Source: Shewanella sp. ANA-3
GTDB taxonomy: Bacteria > Pseudomonadota > Gammaproteobacteria > Enterobacterales > Shewanellaceae
DNA length: 64,000 bases
Assembly (NCBI RefSeq): GCF_000203935.1
Contig: NC_008577.1
Span: 2,790,001 to 2,854,000, forward strand
Direction: 5' to 3'
The notes beneath the pieces are model-generated. The model did no database searches, was not told the origin of the DNA, and saw nothing but the letters and a program-made list of their open reading frames with translations. Both the position numbers and the translations under genes were made by a program. Each line of letters begins with the position of its first letter. Within the stretch, counting starts at the first letter, position 1. Below, piece by piece: positions 24,516 through 32,376 of the stretch.

Positions 24516-25220
24516 TTAATAAGCGGTTTTAACACCAAAACTGCGAATATAAAATACCCTTGGTCCCGTTCCCGCTTCAGGTTTCAACTGCATAGGTTTA
24601 TGCAATTTAATCAACTGGGATACCTTGCTCTGCGGATCATCTAAATCACCAATTACCCGTGCTTCAGATGGACAAGCGTCAACACAGGCAGGATTCAACC
24701 CCTTATCAAGCCTATGATCACAGAAAGTACATTTCTCTGTAGTACGCTTTGGCCGTATCATCGGATAGGTATCACCCCGCTCTGGGTTTTCATTAGGTGT
24801 TGCCGTAGCCCCTGTACGCTTTAGTAGCATAAGTGGAGATACAGTTCCGTTCGCGACCACCTCTGAGTCATCCTGCCAACGACGGTGCGGTGTTGCCGCA
24901 TTAAAACTAATCACGCCGTATGGGCAAGCATTCATACACTTCTTGCAACCAATGCATTCATCATTGTTTTGCAGCGTTAAACCGCGTTTATCTTTGTGCA
25001 TCGCTCCTGTAGGACACACTTTAACACATGGTGCATCATCACAATGGTTACACAGGGTCGGTATATATGTGTATTTAACGTCAGGGAACGTACCCTCAGT
25101 GGTCGCAATATGATGCGACCAGTGAATACCGTCGTTCGTGTTGTTTTCTGTTTTACAGGCTAAGCTACAGCCGCCACACCCTACACATTTTTGTAGGTCA
25201 ATCACCATTCCTAATCTCAT
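24516..25220 (-). CDS. arrB: Respiratory arsenate reductase iron-sulfur subunit ArrB
   Basis: The electron-transfer subunit of periplasmic ArrAB, 234 aa, the same length as described Shewanella ArrB. Four [4Fe-4S] cysteine sets are visible: CVGCGGCSLACK, CNHCDDAPCVKVCP, CIGCKKCMNACP and CTFCDH...CVDACP. There is no signal peptide, as expected for a partner carried out with the Tat-dependent ArrA. It starts 11 bp after arrA on the same transcript. In Shewanella the electrons come from the quinol oxidase CymA, which is not in this window. Confidence 0.95.
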   Translation of the reverse strand: MRLGMVIDLQKCVGCGGCSLACKTENNTNDGIHWSHHIATTEGTFPDVKYTYIPTLCNHCDDAPCVKVCPTGAMHKDKRGLTLQNNDECIGCKKCMNACPYGVISFNAATPHRRWQDDSEVVANGTVSPLMLLKRTGATATPNENPERGDTYPMIRPKRTTEKCTFCDHRLDKGLNPACVDACPSEARVIGDLDDPQSKVSQLIKLHKPMQLKPEAGTGPRVFYIRSFGVKTAY

Positions 25221-25231
25221 AGTGGGTTACC

Positions 25232-27796
25232 TCACACTTTCTCAACACGAACACGGATATGACCATAAAATGCCGACGCACCACTTAAGCGATCGTATCT
25301 GTCTGCAATCAAATCATTATTTGAGCCCCCCCTTGGAGTGACACCAAATTTAGCACTAGCGTATCGGCCATAGGCCCAATGACCTTGCCCAAAACACTTA
25401 GCCACAGTCCCAGGACGAACACCTTCCCATAACTTAGCTTTGCAGGTCAGCATACCCACAGGACTGGTAATACGAATTTCATCACCGTCTTTAAGGCCAA
25501 ATTTCTTACCGTCTATCGGGTTGAATTTCGCCACATCTTCATTGGCCACATCACCTGGATCGACATCTTTAAACTCGTAGTACCAAGGACTATTTGCGGT
25601 ACGTCCTTCTTTATTAAGGCGTGACTTTTGATCCACTAATAACAAGGGGAATTCTGATTCATCACCAAAACGATAGGGCTCTTCATAATGGGGAATAAAG
25701 GCTAAGTGGCCACGGGCTTGGTAGTCACAGGCTTTCATTACCTCATCGATGCTAACTTTGTGCTTATCGGCATGACTTTGCAGCGCTTTTTCTAAGGTTT
25801 TGCTGTAGAACTCAAATTTAGTGGTTTCTGTTTTAAACTTACCCCAGCGAGCTTCGAGCTTATAGGGAGAGCTATTCCACACCCCTTTTTGCACGAACTC
25901 ATCCCAAGAGCTCAGTTTGTCGCCATATTTGGACGCATCTTCTTTCCATAATGGTGCGGTGAGGTATCTGACCATTAATTTAGCAAATTCAGCTTCATCC
26001 GCCGCAGGTTTACCGGTTTCTGGATCAACAATTTGTTCGTTAATATAACGCCAAGGTGCATCAAACCCTTTATCGGCCAGCTTTTTAGCTAACATGTAAG
26101 GGATTTCAGATTCATCAATACGGGTATCCCACAAGCGCTTGATCGAAGGCTGTTGAATTGAAATCTGGGCGACACCATTACCGATAGAATCTAACACGCC
26201 CCATTTTTCAAACATATGGTGACTAGAAGGAAGTAACACATCCGCAAACCAACTGAATTCAGATACGTTGGTGGTAATGTGCGCCATAAAGTCGACTTTA
26301 CTTAAGGCTTCATCCCAACGCTGCCCTTCGGGGTTGGAGAAGTTAAAGTTATTGAAGTAGGCCAGCATCACTTTAATTTCGTAGGGGTCTTGATTACGGA
26401 TACCGTTAGCTGCGTTAGCCGTGATCACGCCGCCACCGGATTTACCTTTTGCCAGAGCAGGAAATTCAAGACGTCCACGTTGGTCAATTTTTTCCTTTTT
26501 AACCCCTTTAGCAGCAATCTCATCCATATAGGCTTTCGCCTCTGGATATTCTTTCAGCAGTGGCGTTTTATTACCGGGGAATAAGCCCCCTTTGCTATCA
26601 ATGCCACCAAATAGGCCATTTAATGCATGACAAGAAATTGAAGTATAAGTACCACGGGCCTGCATCACTGCACCTCGGGATGTCCATACTTGCACCGCAG
26701 GCGCCGCCGCCCCCATATCTTTAGCAATGGCGATAATGGTTTTAGGGTCAATACCGGTAATTTTGCTTGCCCATTCAGGGGTGTAATCTTTAAGGGCCTG
26801 GTTCCACCATTCGACTAAACCGTAGGTATGGGTTTCTTTAAAGCTCTCGACACTGACGGTTTTACCTGCTTTAAACAGGTTTTTACCCTCAATAAAATCT
26901 CCAACAAAGGGCTTATGCCATACACCTTCAACTAAGGCCACATGGGCAATAGCGAGTGCGAGAACACTGTCTTGGCCAGGTTCAATCGGGATCCATTTAT
27001 GGGCTTTTGCCGCCGAAGCCGAAAGTCTTGGGTCAACTACAACTACTTTGGCGTGATCGAGTGAATCTCCCCAAGTTTGAGAATAAAACGAGACTTGACG
27101 GTTACTCGCAATGGGATCAGCACCAAATGACAGGATAAATTTAGCATTTTTAACGTCGTATTGGTTATATCCCCAGTTACCATCTAAATAGTAAGGCCCC
27201 ATTTTATGGGCTTCAGCGCACACTGAACTATGGGAGATATTATTAGGAGACCCAATCAGATTGGTCATTTTTTTATAGAGTAAATCATTGATATGCGAGT
27301 ATCTTCCACGAAGAAGCGCATATTTATGTGGTTCGTTAGCGACACGTAAGGCAATGATTTTATCCGCTAACATATCCAGCGCTTTATCCCAGCTAATAGG
27401 GACAAATTTAGGATCTTGGTCGCGGCCTTTTTTAGGATTAGTTCGCATCATTGGCGTGCGCAATCTATCAGGATCGTAAACCTGCTGTAAGCTTAAGTGC
27501 TGACGAGGGCAACTGGACATACCGTGTACGCCGGAGTTTGGATTACCCCTCACTTTTAATGCGCGGCCATCCATAACATAAATCTGTTTAGCGCACCATG
27601 AGGTACAACCTTGGCAAGTCGTGGCTAGCCATTCACCCACGCCCGTTCTACGTAGAGGCGCGGGTAATTCAGCAGCAATCCCCTCGACAATAGGTGTAAA
27701 AGATAAGGTTCCACCAATACCTGTTAATACCGTTCCCGCCGCAGTTGACTTGAGCAGCTGGCGCCGTCCCAAGTTGACTTGATTCTCTTTCTTCAT
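25232..27796 (-). CDS. arrA: Respiratory arsenate reductase catalytic subunit ArrA
   Basis: Periplasmic molybdenum (bis-MGD) enzyme of the DMSO reductase family that reduces As(V) to As(III) as terminal electron acceptor. The N terminus has a Tat signal (LGRRQLLKSTAAG). A [4Fe-4S] motif C-x2-C-x3-C-x27-C follows (CQGCTSWC at residues 61-68 and Cys 96). Molybdopterin-binding segments run through the rest, including the C-terminal dinucleotide-binding domain. The ATG at 27796 gives 854 aa, the size of characterised Shewanella ArrA, and follows AGGAG; the frame opens three codons earlier. It is not AioA, which pairs with a Rieske subunit. It is divergent from arsDABC. Confidence 0.95.
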   Translation of the reverse strand: MKKENQVNLGRRQLLKSTAAGTVLTGIGGTLSFTPIVEGIAAELPAPLRRTGVGEWLATTCQGCTSWCAKQIYVMDGRALKVRGNPNSGVHGMSSCPRQHLSLQQVYDPDRLRTPMMRTNPKKGRDQDPKFVPISWDKALDMLADKIIALRVANEPHKYALLRGRYSHINDLLYKKMTNLIGSPNNISHSSVCAEAHKMGPYYLDGNWGYNQYDVKNAKFILSFGADPIASNRQVSFYSQTWGDSLDHAKVVVVDPRLSASAAKAHKWIPIEPGQDSVLALAIAHVALVEGVWHKPFVGDFIEGKNLFKAGKTVSVESFKETHTYGLVEWWNQALKDYTPEWASKITGIDPKTIIAIAKDMGAAAPAVQVWTSRGAVMQARGTYTSISCHALNGLFGGIDSKGGLFPGNKTPLLKEYPEAKAYMDEIAAKGVKKEKIDQRGRLEFPALAKGKSGGGVITANAANGIRNQDPYEIKVMLAYFNNFNFSNPEGQRWDEALSKVDFMAHITTNVSEFSWFADVLLPSSHHMFEKWGVLDSIGNGVAQISIQQPSIKRLWDTRIDESEIPYMLAKKLADKGFDAPWRYINEQIVDPETGKPAADEAEFAKLMVRYLTAPLWKEDASKYGDKLSSWDEFVQKGVWNSSPYKLEARWGKFKTETTKFEFYSKTLEKALQSHADKHKVSIDEVMKACDYQARGHLAFIPHYEEPYRFGDESEFPLLLVDQKSRLNKEGRTANSPWYYEFKDVDPGDVANEDVAKFNPIDGKKFGLKDGDEIRITSPVGMLTCKAKLWEGVRPGTVAKCFGQGHWAYGRYASAKFGVTPRGGSNNDLIADRYDRLSGASAFYGHIRVRVEKV

Positions 27797-27830
27797 TTTC
27801 CACACTCCTGATAAGGGTATGGAATTTAAT

Positions 27831-27868
27831 ATATATCTTTTTAGGTATATAACTGCGATTTAGATCAA
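27831..27868. promoter_or_regulatory. Candidate arrA control sites: AT-rich palindrome and FNR/EtrA-like site
   Basis: ATATATCTTT/TTAGGTATAT (27831-27850) is an imperfect palindrome (7 of 10 arm positions) reminiscent of the ArsR boxes. GCGAT-TTAG-ATCAA (27855-27868) resembles the FNR/EtrA motif TTGAT-N4-ATCAA with one perfect half. Both lie within 75 bp of the arrA start. ArsR and global anaerobic control of arr is known from Shewanella; these exact sites are inference. Confidence 0.35.
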
Positions 27869-27930
27869 TTAATAAACACCAACACTTTACTAAAATTTAC
27901 AATTGTGAAACCAAGTTGAAAAAAATAAAA

Positions 27931-27944
27931 AATGTGATCAGTAG
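27931..27944. promoter_or_regulatory. CRP half-site upstream of arrA
   Basis: AATGTGATCA is a strong left half of the CRP consensus (AAATGTGATCT...); the right half is poorly conserved. cAMP-CRP is required for arsenate respiration in Shewanella, which makes the location meaningful, but the site itself is weak. Confidence 0.3.
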
Positions 27945-28054
27945 CAAATAGGAGTTATGTCACTTGTTGCTGGTATAGAGATGATCAACTTCAGAGTTTT
28001 TAGATTTAAGCGCTGAATATCCCTAGGGGATTTGACTCTGATTTTTTGAAGCGT

Positions 28055-28084
28055 ATAGTATATATGGAATTTCATATATACTAT
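28055..28084. promoter_or_regulatory. Extended ArsR-type operator before arsD
   Basis: A 30-bp inverted repeat with 14 of 15 arm positions matching. Its central 20 bp read ATATATGGAA/TTTCATATAT, one base from the perfect box at 20338-20359, and the symmetry extends outward as ATAGT...ACTAT. It lies 77 bp upstream of arsD. Confidence 0.7.
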
Positions 28085-28160
28085 CTAGGTGATTTTTTAA
28101 GGCGTCGATCTCCATTTATCGCCTCCTATTCAAATCAAAATTTTTTTACGAGGAACAGCC

Positions 28161-28523
28161 ATGACTCATTTTTCGATATTCGATCCTGCTTTATGTTGCA
28201 GTACTGGCGTATGTGGTGCTGACGTTGATCAAACACTCGTTACCTTTGCCGCGGATTGCCAATGGCTGAAACAGCAAGGCATTACCGTCGAGCGATTCAA
28301 CTTATCCCAACAGCCTATGGCCTTTGTTGAAAATGCTCTGGTCAAACGCTTTTTAGACACCTCAGGTGCTGAGTCCTTACCCGTGATTCTACTGAATGGC
28401 GAGATGCTTTTAGCTGGCCGTTATCCGACTCGTCAGGAACTGGCCCGTTGGGCCAAAATCACTCTCGAAGCACCAGCTACAGAAGCGACGTCTTGTTGCA
28501 GCGGCAAGAGCGCTTGCTGCTAA
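28161..28523 (+). CDS. arsD: ArsD arsenic metallochaperone
   Basis: Cytoplasmic chaperone that delivers As(III) to ArsA and also acts as a weak repressor. It is 120 aa, with all expected cysteines: the functional set Cys12, Cys13 and Cys18 (ALCCSTGVC) plus the C-terminal pairs 112-113 and 119-120, at the same positions as in the E. coli R773 protein. It is the first gene of arsDABC and sits behind the extended ArsR-type box. No arsR is adjacent, so control must come from the ArsR proteins about 7 kb to the left or 10 kb to the right. Confidence 0.93.
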   Translation: MTHFSIFDPALCCSTGVCGADVDQTLVTFAADCQWLKQQGITVERFNLSQQPMAFVENALVKRFLDTSGAESLPVILLNGEMLLAGRYPTRQELARWAKITLEAPATEATSCCSGKSACC

Positions 28524-28545
28524 TCAACGAACTAAGGATAACAGC

Positions 28546-30312
28546 ATGAAATTTATTAAAAATCCGCCCGCATTTCTCTTTTTTACCGGTAAAGGCGGTG
28601 TTGGTAAGACTTCGCTATCCTGCGCCACAGCAATCAACTTAGCCGACAAAGGAAAACGGGTGTTGTTGGTCAGTACCGACCCAGCCTCCAATGTGGGCCA
28701 GGTTTTTGGGCAAACTATAGGTAATCAACTTACCCCTATTGATAGCGTTGCTGGACTCACGGCTCTGGAAATTGATCCCCAAGCCGCCGCAGCACAATAC
28801 CGTGCCCGGATTGTCGATCCCGTCAAAGGGATCTTACCGCCTGATGTGGTTCGCAGTATTGAAGAGCAACTCTCCGGTGCCTGCACTACTGAAATTGCCG
28901 CCTTCGATGAATTTACTGGCTTATTGACCGATGATTCATTACAGCAAGATTTCGATCATATTATTTTTGATACCGCGCCAACGGGACATACTATCCGCTT
29001 GCTCCAACTCCCCGGCGCTTGGAGCAGTTTTATCGAGGCGAACCCCGAGGGGGCATCCTGTCTTGGCCCATTAGCGGGCCTCGAAAAACAGGCGGAGCGT
29101 TACGCGCAGGCCTTAATAGCACTGGCCGATCCCGATAAGACACGCTTGATCTTAGTTGCGCGCCCACAGCAATCCACTCTGATTGAAGTGGAACGCACTC
29201 ACCAAGAGTTACGTCAAGTGGGCCTTAAAAATCAATATCTAGTGATTAACGGCGTATTACCCCAAAACGCGGCACTTGATGATCCCCTTGCCAATGCGCT
29301 CTACCGACGAGAACAAGCTGTGCTCGCCAATTTATCTCCCATTCTCGCGGCATTGCCCCATGAAACCTTGCCGTTGCAATCCATGAATATGGTGGGTGTT
29401 GCACCATTACGCCAACTCTTGCTGCCAGCGCAACCCAATGACTTACTTAACATTAATGAGCATGAGCAATCTCATCAAGGTAGCCATCCCCAAGTGCCAA
29501 CACTGGATAACCTCATCGGTGAAATCGCTAAACAAGACCATGGCCTTATCATGTTGATGGGCAAAGGCGGTGTTGGTAAAACCACCTTAGCGGCCGCAAT
29601 TGCGGTGAGATTGGCGGAGCTCGGTTTAGATGTGCATCTGACGACTTCAGATCCCGCTGCGCATTTAGAACACACTCTTCATGGTCAATTAGCGAATTTG
29701 CAAGTCAGCAGAATCGATCCTGTTGAAGTCACCACTCGCTACCGTGAACAAGTGTTAGCCACCAAAGGCAAAGAATTAGATGCCCAAGGTAAGGCCTTGC
29801 TAGAAGAGGATTTACGCTCACCTTGCACCGAAGAAATCGCTGTATTTCAAGCATTTTCGCGGATTATCCGCGAGGCGGGTAAACGCTTTGTCGTCATGGA
29901 TACCGCACCCACTGGGCATACCCTATTGCTACTCGATGCCACGGGCGCCTACCACCGTGAAGTCGCCAAACGTATGGGAGAAACGACTCACTATTCAACC
30001 CCTATGATGCAGTTACAGGACAAAGAGCGCACTAAGGTGTTATTAGTCACCCTACCCGAAACCACACCCGTGCTCGAAGCCGCTAATTTACAAGAGGATT
30101 TGCGCCGTGCAGGGATCGAGCCTTGGGCATGGCTTATCAATAACAGCCTCGCCGTTGCGAGAACAACCTCGCCACTATTAAAAGTGCGCGCTCGCCATGA
30201 AGTGGCACAAATCGACAAAGTACAACGGGGTTTAGCCTCTAGATTGGCATTAATCCCACTGCAGGAAGAAGAACCCATTGGTATTGAACGATTAAGCCAA
30301 TTGGCAAAATAG
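28546..30312 (+). CDS. arsA: ArsA arsenite pump ATPase
   Basis: Soluble ATPase that energises ArsB. Its 588 residues hold two homologous halves, each with a P-loop: [10 protein letters not shown] at about 14-23 and [10 protein letters not shown] at about 338-347. Each half also has a signature DTAPTGHT segment. The three metalloid-binding cysteines are present: Cys113 (SGACTTE), Cys172 (GASCLG) and Cys427 (RSPCTEE, equivalent to R773 Cys422). It starts 22 bp after arsD with an AAGGA ribosome site. It is intact and presumably functional. Confidence 0.96.
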   Translation: MKFIKNPPAFLFFTGKGGVGKTSLSCATAINLADKGKRVLLVSTDPASNVGQVFGQTIGNQLTPIDSVAGLTALEIDPQAAAAQYRARIVDPVKGILPPDVVRSIEEQLSGACTTEIAAFDEFTGLLTDDSLQQDFDHIIFDTAPTGHTIRLLQLPGAWSSFIEANPEGASCLGPLAGLEKQAERYAQALIALADPDKTRLILVARPQQSTLIEVERTHQELRQVGLKNQYLVINGVLPQNAALDDPLANALYRREQAVLANLSPILAALPHETLPLQSMNMVGVAPLRQLLLPAQPNDLLNINEHEQSHQGSHPQVPTLDNLIGEIAKQDHGLIMLMGKGGVGKTTLAAAIAVRLAELGLDVHLTTSDPAAHLEHTLHGQLANLQVSRIDPVEVTTRYREQVLATKGKELDAQGKALLEEDLRSPCTEEIAVFQAFSRIIREAGKRFVVMDTAPTGHTLLLLDATGAYHREVAKRMGETTHYSTPMMQLQDKERTKVLLVTLPETTPVLEAANLQEDLRRAGIEPWAWLINNSLAVARTTSPLLKVRARHEVAQIDKVQRGLASRLALIPLQEEEPIGIERLSQLAK

Positions 30313-30382
30313 CGTTAATGTGCCTCAATGGGCATTATTTTATGGTTATGGGCAGGCAATAGCTGCCCTTTTAGGAGGTTTT

Positions 30383-31666
30383 ATGTGGTTGGCAGGGGCG
30401 ATTTTTGTTCTCACCATAGTGTTAGTGATTTGGCAACCTAAGGGTTTAGGCATAGGTTGGAGTGCCACCTTGGGCGCCGTATTGGCCTTGCTATTAGGCG
30501 TAGTGCAGTTAGGGGATATTCCCGTGGTGTGGAATATCGTCTGGAATGCGACCGCCACCTTTATCGCCGTGATCATCATCAGTTTATTATTGGATGAGTC
30601 AGGATTTTTCGAATGGGCCGCGCTGCATGTGGCCCGCTGGGGTAAAGGTCGTGGCCGTTTACTCTTTACTTACATAGTGTTACTCGGTGCTACCGTTGCA
30701 GCCTTATTCGCCAATGATGGCGCGGCGCTGATCCTCACCCCAATCGTGATTGCGATGTTACTGGCGCTGGGCTTTAGCGCCGGAGCCACCTTAGCCTTTG
30801 TGATGGCCGCAGGTTTTATTGCCGATACCGCAAGTTTGCCGTTAATCGTCTCTAACCTAGTGAATATCGTTTCCGCGGACTTTTTCAAGATAGGCTTTAA
30901 CGAATATGCCGCTGTAATGGTGCCCGTCGATATTGCCGCGATTAGCGCCACATTAGTGATGCTGCATGTGTTTTTCCGCAAAGATATTCCAGCCACCTAC
31001 GACCTAGAAAAACTGCGCGAGCCTAAGGCCGCAATTCGCGACCTCAACACCTTTAAAACCGGTTGGGGAGTTTTAGTCTTACTCTTAGTCGGCTTTTTTG
31101 GCCTAGAACCCCTCGGCGTGCCCGTGAGTTTAGTTGCTGCCGTGGGCGCGCTTATTCTGTTTGTGGTCGCCAAGAAAGGCCATGGGATAGATACCACTAA
31201 GGTACTGCGCGGCGCACCATGGCAAATAGTGATCTTTTCACTGGGTATGTATCTGGTGGTTTATGGTCTGCGTAACGCAGGCTTAACGGATTATCTATCT
31301 CACGTGTTGGACAGCTTGGCAGCACAAGGACTTTGGGTTGCCACTATGGGCACAGGTTTTTTAGTCGCCTTTTTATCTTCCATCATGAACAACATGCCAA
31401 CCGTGTTAGTCGGCGCCCTGTCGATAGACGGTAGCAATGCAACCGGCGTGATTAAAGTAGCCATGATCTACGCTAACGTGATAGGCAGCGATTTAGGCCC
31501 CAAAATCACCCCTATCGGCAGTTTAGCAACCCTGCTATGGCTGCATGTGCTGGCGCAGAAAAATATCAATATAACTTGGGGTTACTATTTCCGCGTCGGC
31601 ATAGTGATGACAGTACCTGTGCTGTTTGTCACCCTAGCGGCACTGGCGCTGCGCCTCTCCTTCTGA
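30383..31666 (+). CDS. arsB: ArsB arsenite efflux permease
   Basis: Inner-membrane As(III)/H+ antiporter and membrane partner of ArsA. It is 427 aa with about 12 hydrophobic segments, clearly of the ArsB family ([20 protein letters not shown] at the N terminus; [19 protein letters not shown]) and not Acr3. The ATG at 30383 is preceded by a perfect AGGAGG and yields the standard ArsB N terminus; the open frame also includes a GTG at 30320 directly after arsA, but this would add 21 atypical residues. It is the third gene of arsDABC. Confidence 0.94.
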   Translation: MWLAGAIFVLTIVLVIWQPKGLGIGWSATLGAVLALLLGVVQLGDIPVVWNIVWNATATFIAVIIISLLLDESGFFEWAALHVARWGKGRGRLLFTYIVLLGATVAALFANDGAALILTPIVIAMLLALGFSAGATLAFVMAAGFIADTASLPLIVSNLVNIVSADFFKIGFNEYAAVMVPVDIAAISATLVMLHVFFRKDIPATYDLEKLREPKAAIRDLNTFKTGWGVLVLLLVGFFGLEPLGVPVSLVAAVGALILFVVAKKGHGIDTTKVLRGAPWQIVIFSLGMYLVVYGLRNAGLTDYLSHVLDSLAAQGLWVATMGTGFLVAFLSSIMNNMPTVLVGALSIDGSNATGVIKVAMIYANVIGSDLGPKITPIGSLATLLWLHVLAQKNINITWGYYFRVGIVMTVPVLFVTLAALALRLSF

Positions 31667-31728
31667 TCTATGACCATAGGCACTTAATCATCCATTTAGT
31701 GCCTATGGATAAATGTATAAGCGATTAT

Positions 31729-31784
31729 TTATCAGAGAGAAGCTATCAGAGAAAAGTTATCAGAGAGAAGTTATCAGAGACATG
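31729..31784 (+). repeat. Four 14-bp tandem repeats abutting the arsC start
   Basis: Units: TTATCAGAGAGAAG, CTATCAGAGAAAAG, TTATCAGAGAGAAG and TTATCAGAGACATG, head to tail, ending 2 bp before the arsC ATG at 31787. Each unit carries a purine-rich GAGAGAAG/GAGAAAAG stretch. The array occupies the ribosome-binding region, so copy number could tune arsC translation. Too short and spacer-free to be CRISPR. Confidence 0.85.
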
Positions 31785-31786
31785 TT

Positions 31787-32263
31787 ATGGCAAATATCAC
31801 AGACAACCATCTTGAAAAACAAAGCGTTGAAACACACAGCAGCATTAGGATTTACCATAATCCGGCCTGTGGCACCTCGCGTAACACTTTAGGCCTTATC
31901 CGCAATACAGGGGTTGAACCAACCATTATCCTCTACCTTGAGACGCCACCGAGCCGACAAACTCTGCTGCAACTGATTGCGGAGATGGGGATTTCGGTGC
32001 GCAGTTTACTGCGGCAAAATGTCGAGCCCTTTGCAGCATTAGGCTTAAGTGAAGATAAGTTTAGCGACAGTGAATTAATCGATTTTATGCTTGAGTACCC
32101 CATCCTAATCAATCGTCCCATAGTCGTTACGCCATTGGGCACTCGCCTGTGCCGCCCCTCGGAACAGGTGTTGGATATTTTACCTAATCCCCAACAGGGC
32201 GCTTTTACCAAGGAAGACGGTGAAGTAGTGATTGATGCTAATGGACAAAGAGTCGCTCAATAA
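31787..32263 (+). CDS. arsC: Arsenate reductase, glutaredoxin/glutathione-dependent type
   Basis: R773-type ArsC that reduces arsenate using glutathione and glutaredoxin. The active-site Cys is in IYHNPACGTSRNT. The oxyanion-binding arginines lie in the region from ILINRPIVVTPLGTRLCRPSE. It is 158 aa, about 17 longer than the R773 enzyme because of a polar N-terminal extension (MANITDNHLEKQSVETH). It is a different fold from the two LMW-phosphatase-type reductases in this island. Its need for glutathione makes the nearby eukaryotic-type glutathione synthetase notable. It is the last gene of arsDABC, 120 bp behind arsB, with the unusual 14-bp repeat array over its ribosome site. Confidence 0.94.
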   Translation: MANITDNHLEKQSVETHSSIRIYHNPACGTSRNTLGLIRNTGVEPTIILYLETPPSRQTLLQLIAEMGISVRSLLRQNVEPFAALGLSEDKFSDSELIDFMLEYPILINRPIVVTPLGTRLCRPSEQVLDILPNPQQGAFTKEDGEVVIDANGQRVAQ

Positions 32264-32305
32264 CGTTCCGTGTATAGATTGCGCTTTAAATGGCTCTAGA
32301 ATCGA

Positions 32306-32345
32306 AAATGCCTGCAAAACTATCAGCTTTACAGGCATTTTTTAC
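32306..32345. terminator. Terminator between arsC and the RND gene
   Basis: A 9-bp stem (AAATGCCTG / CAGGCATTT) with a 17-base loop is followed by TTT, between convergent genes. A-rich on the left side and T-rich on the right, so probably bidirectional. Confidence 0.7.
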
Positions 32346-32376
32346 CTAATGAACACATTCATAACCATACTAAAAC

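Noticed and set aside
25232..27796. Arsenite oxidase (AioA) or another DMSO-reductase-family subunit
   Set aside because: The partner is a four-cluster ferredoxin subunit, not a Rieske protein; length and cysteine motif fit ArrA, and arsDABC is adjacent.
30383..31666. Acr3-type arsenite permease
   Set aside because: The N terminus and the [13 protein letters not shown] segment are ArsB-type; no Acr3 signature.
31729..31784. Possible CRISPR-like array
   Set aside because: The 14-bp units are head to tail with no spacers and sit on a ribosome site; there are no cas genes.
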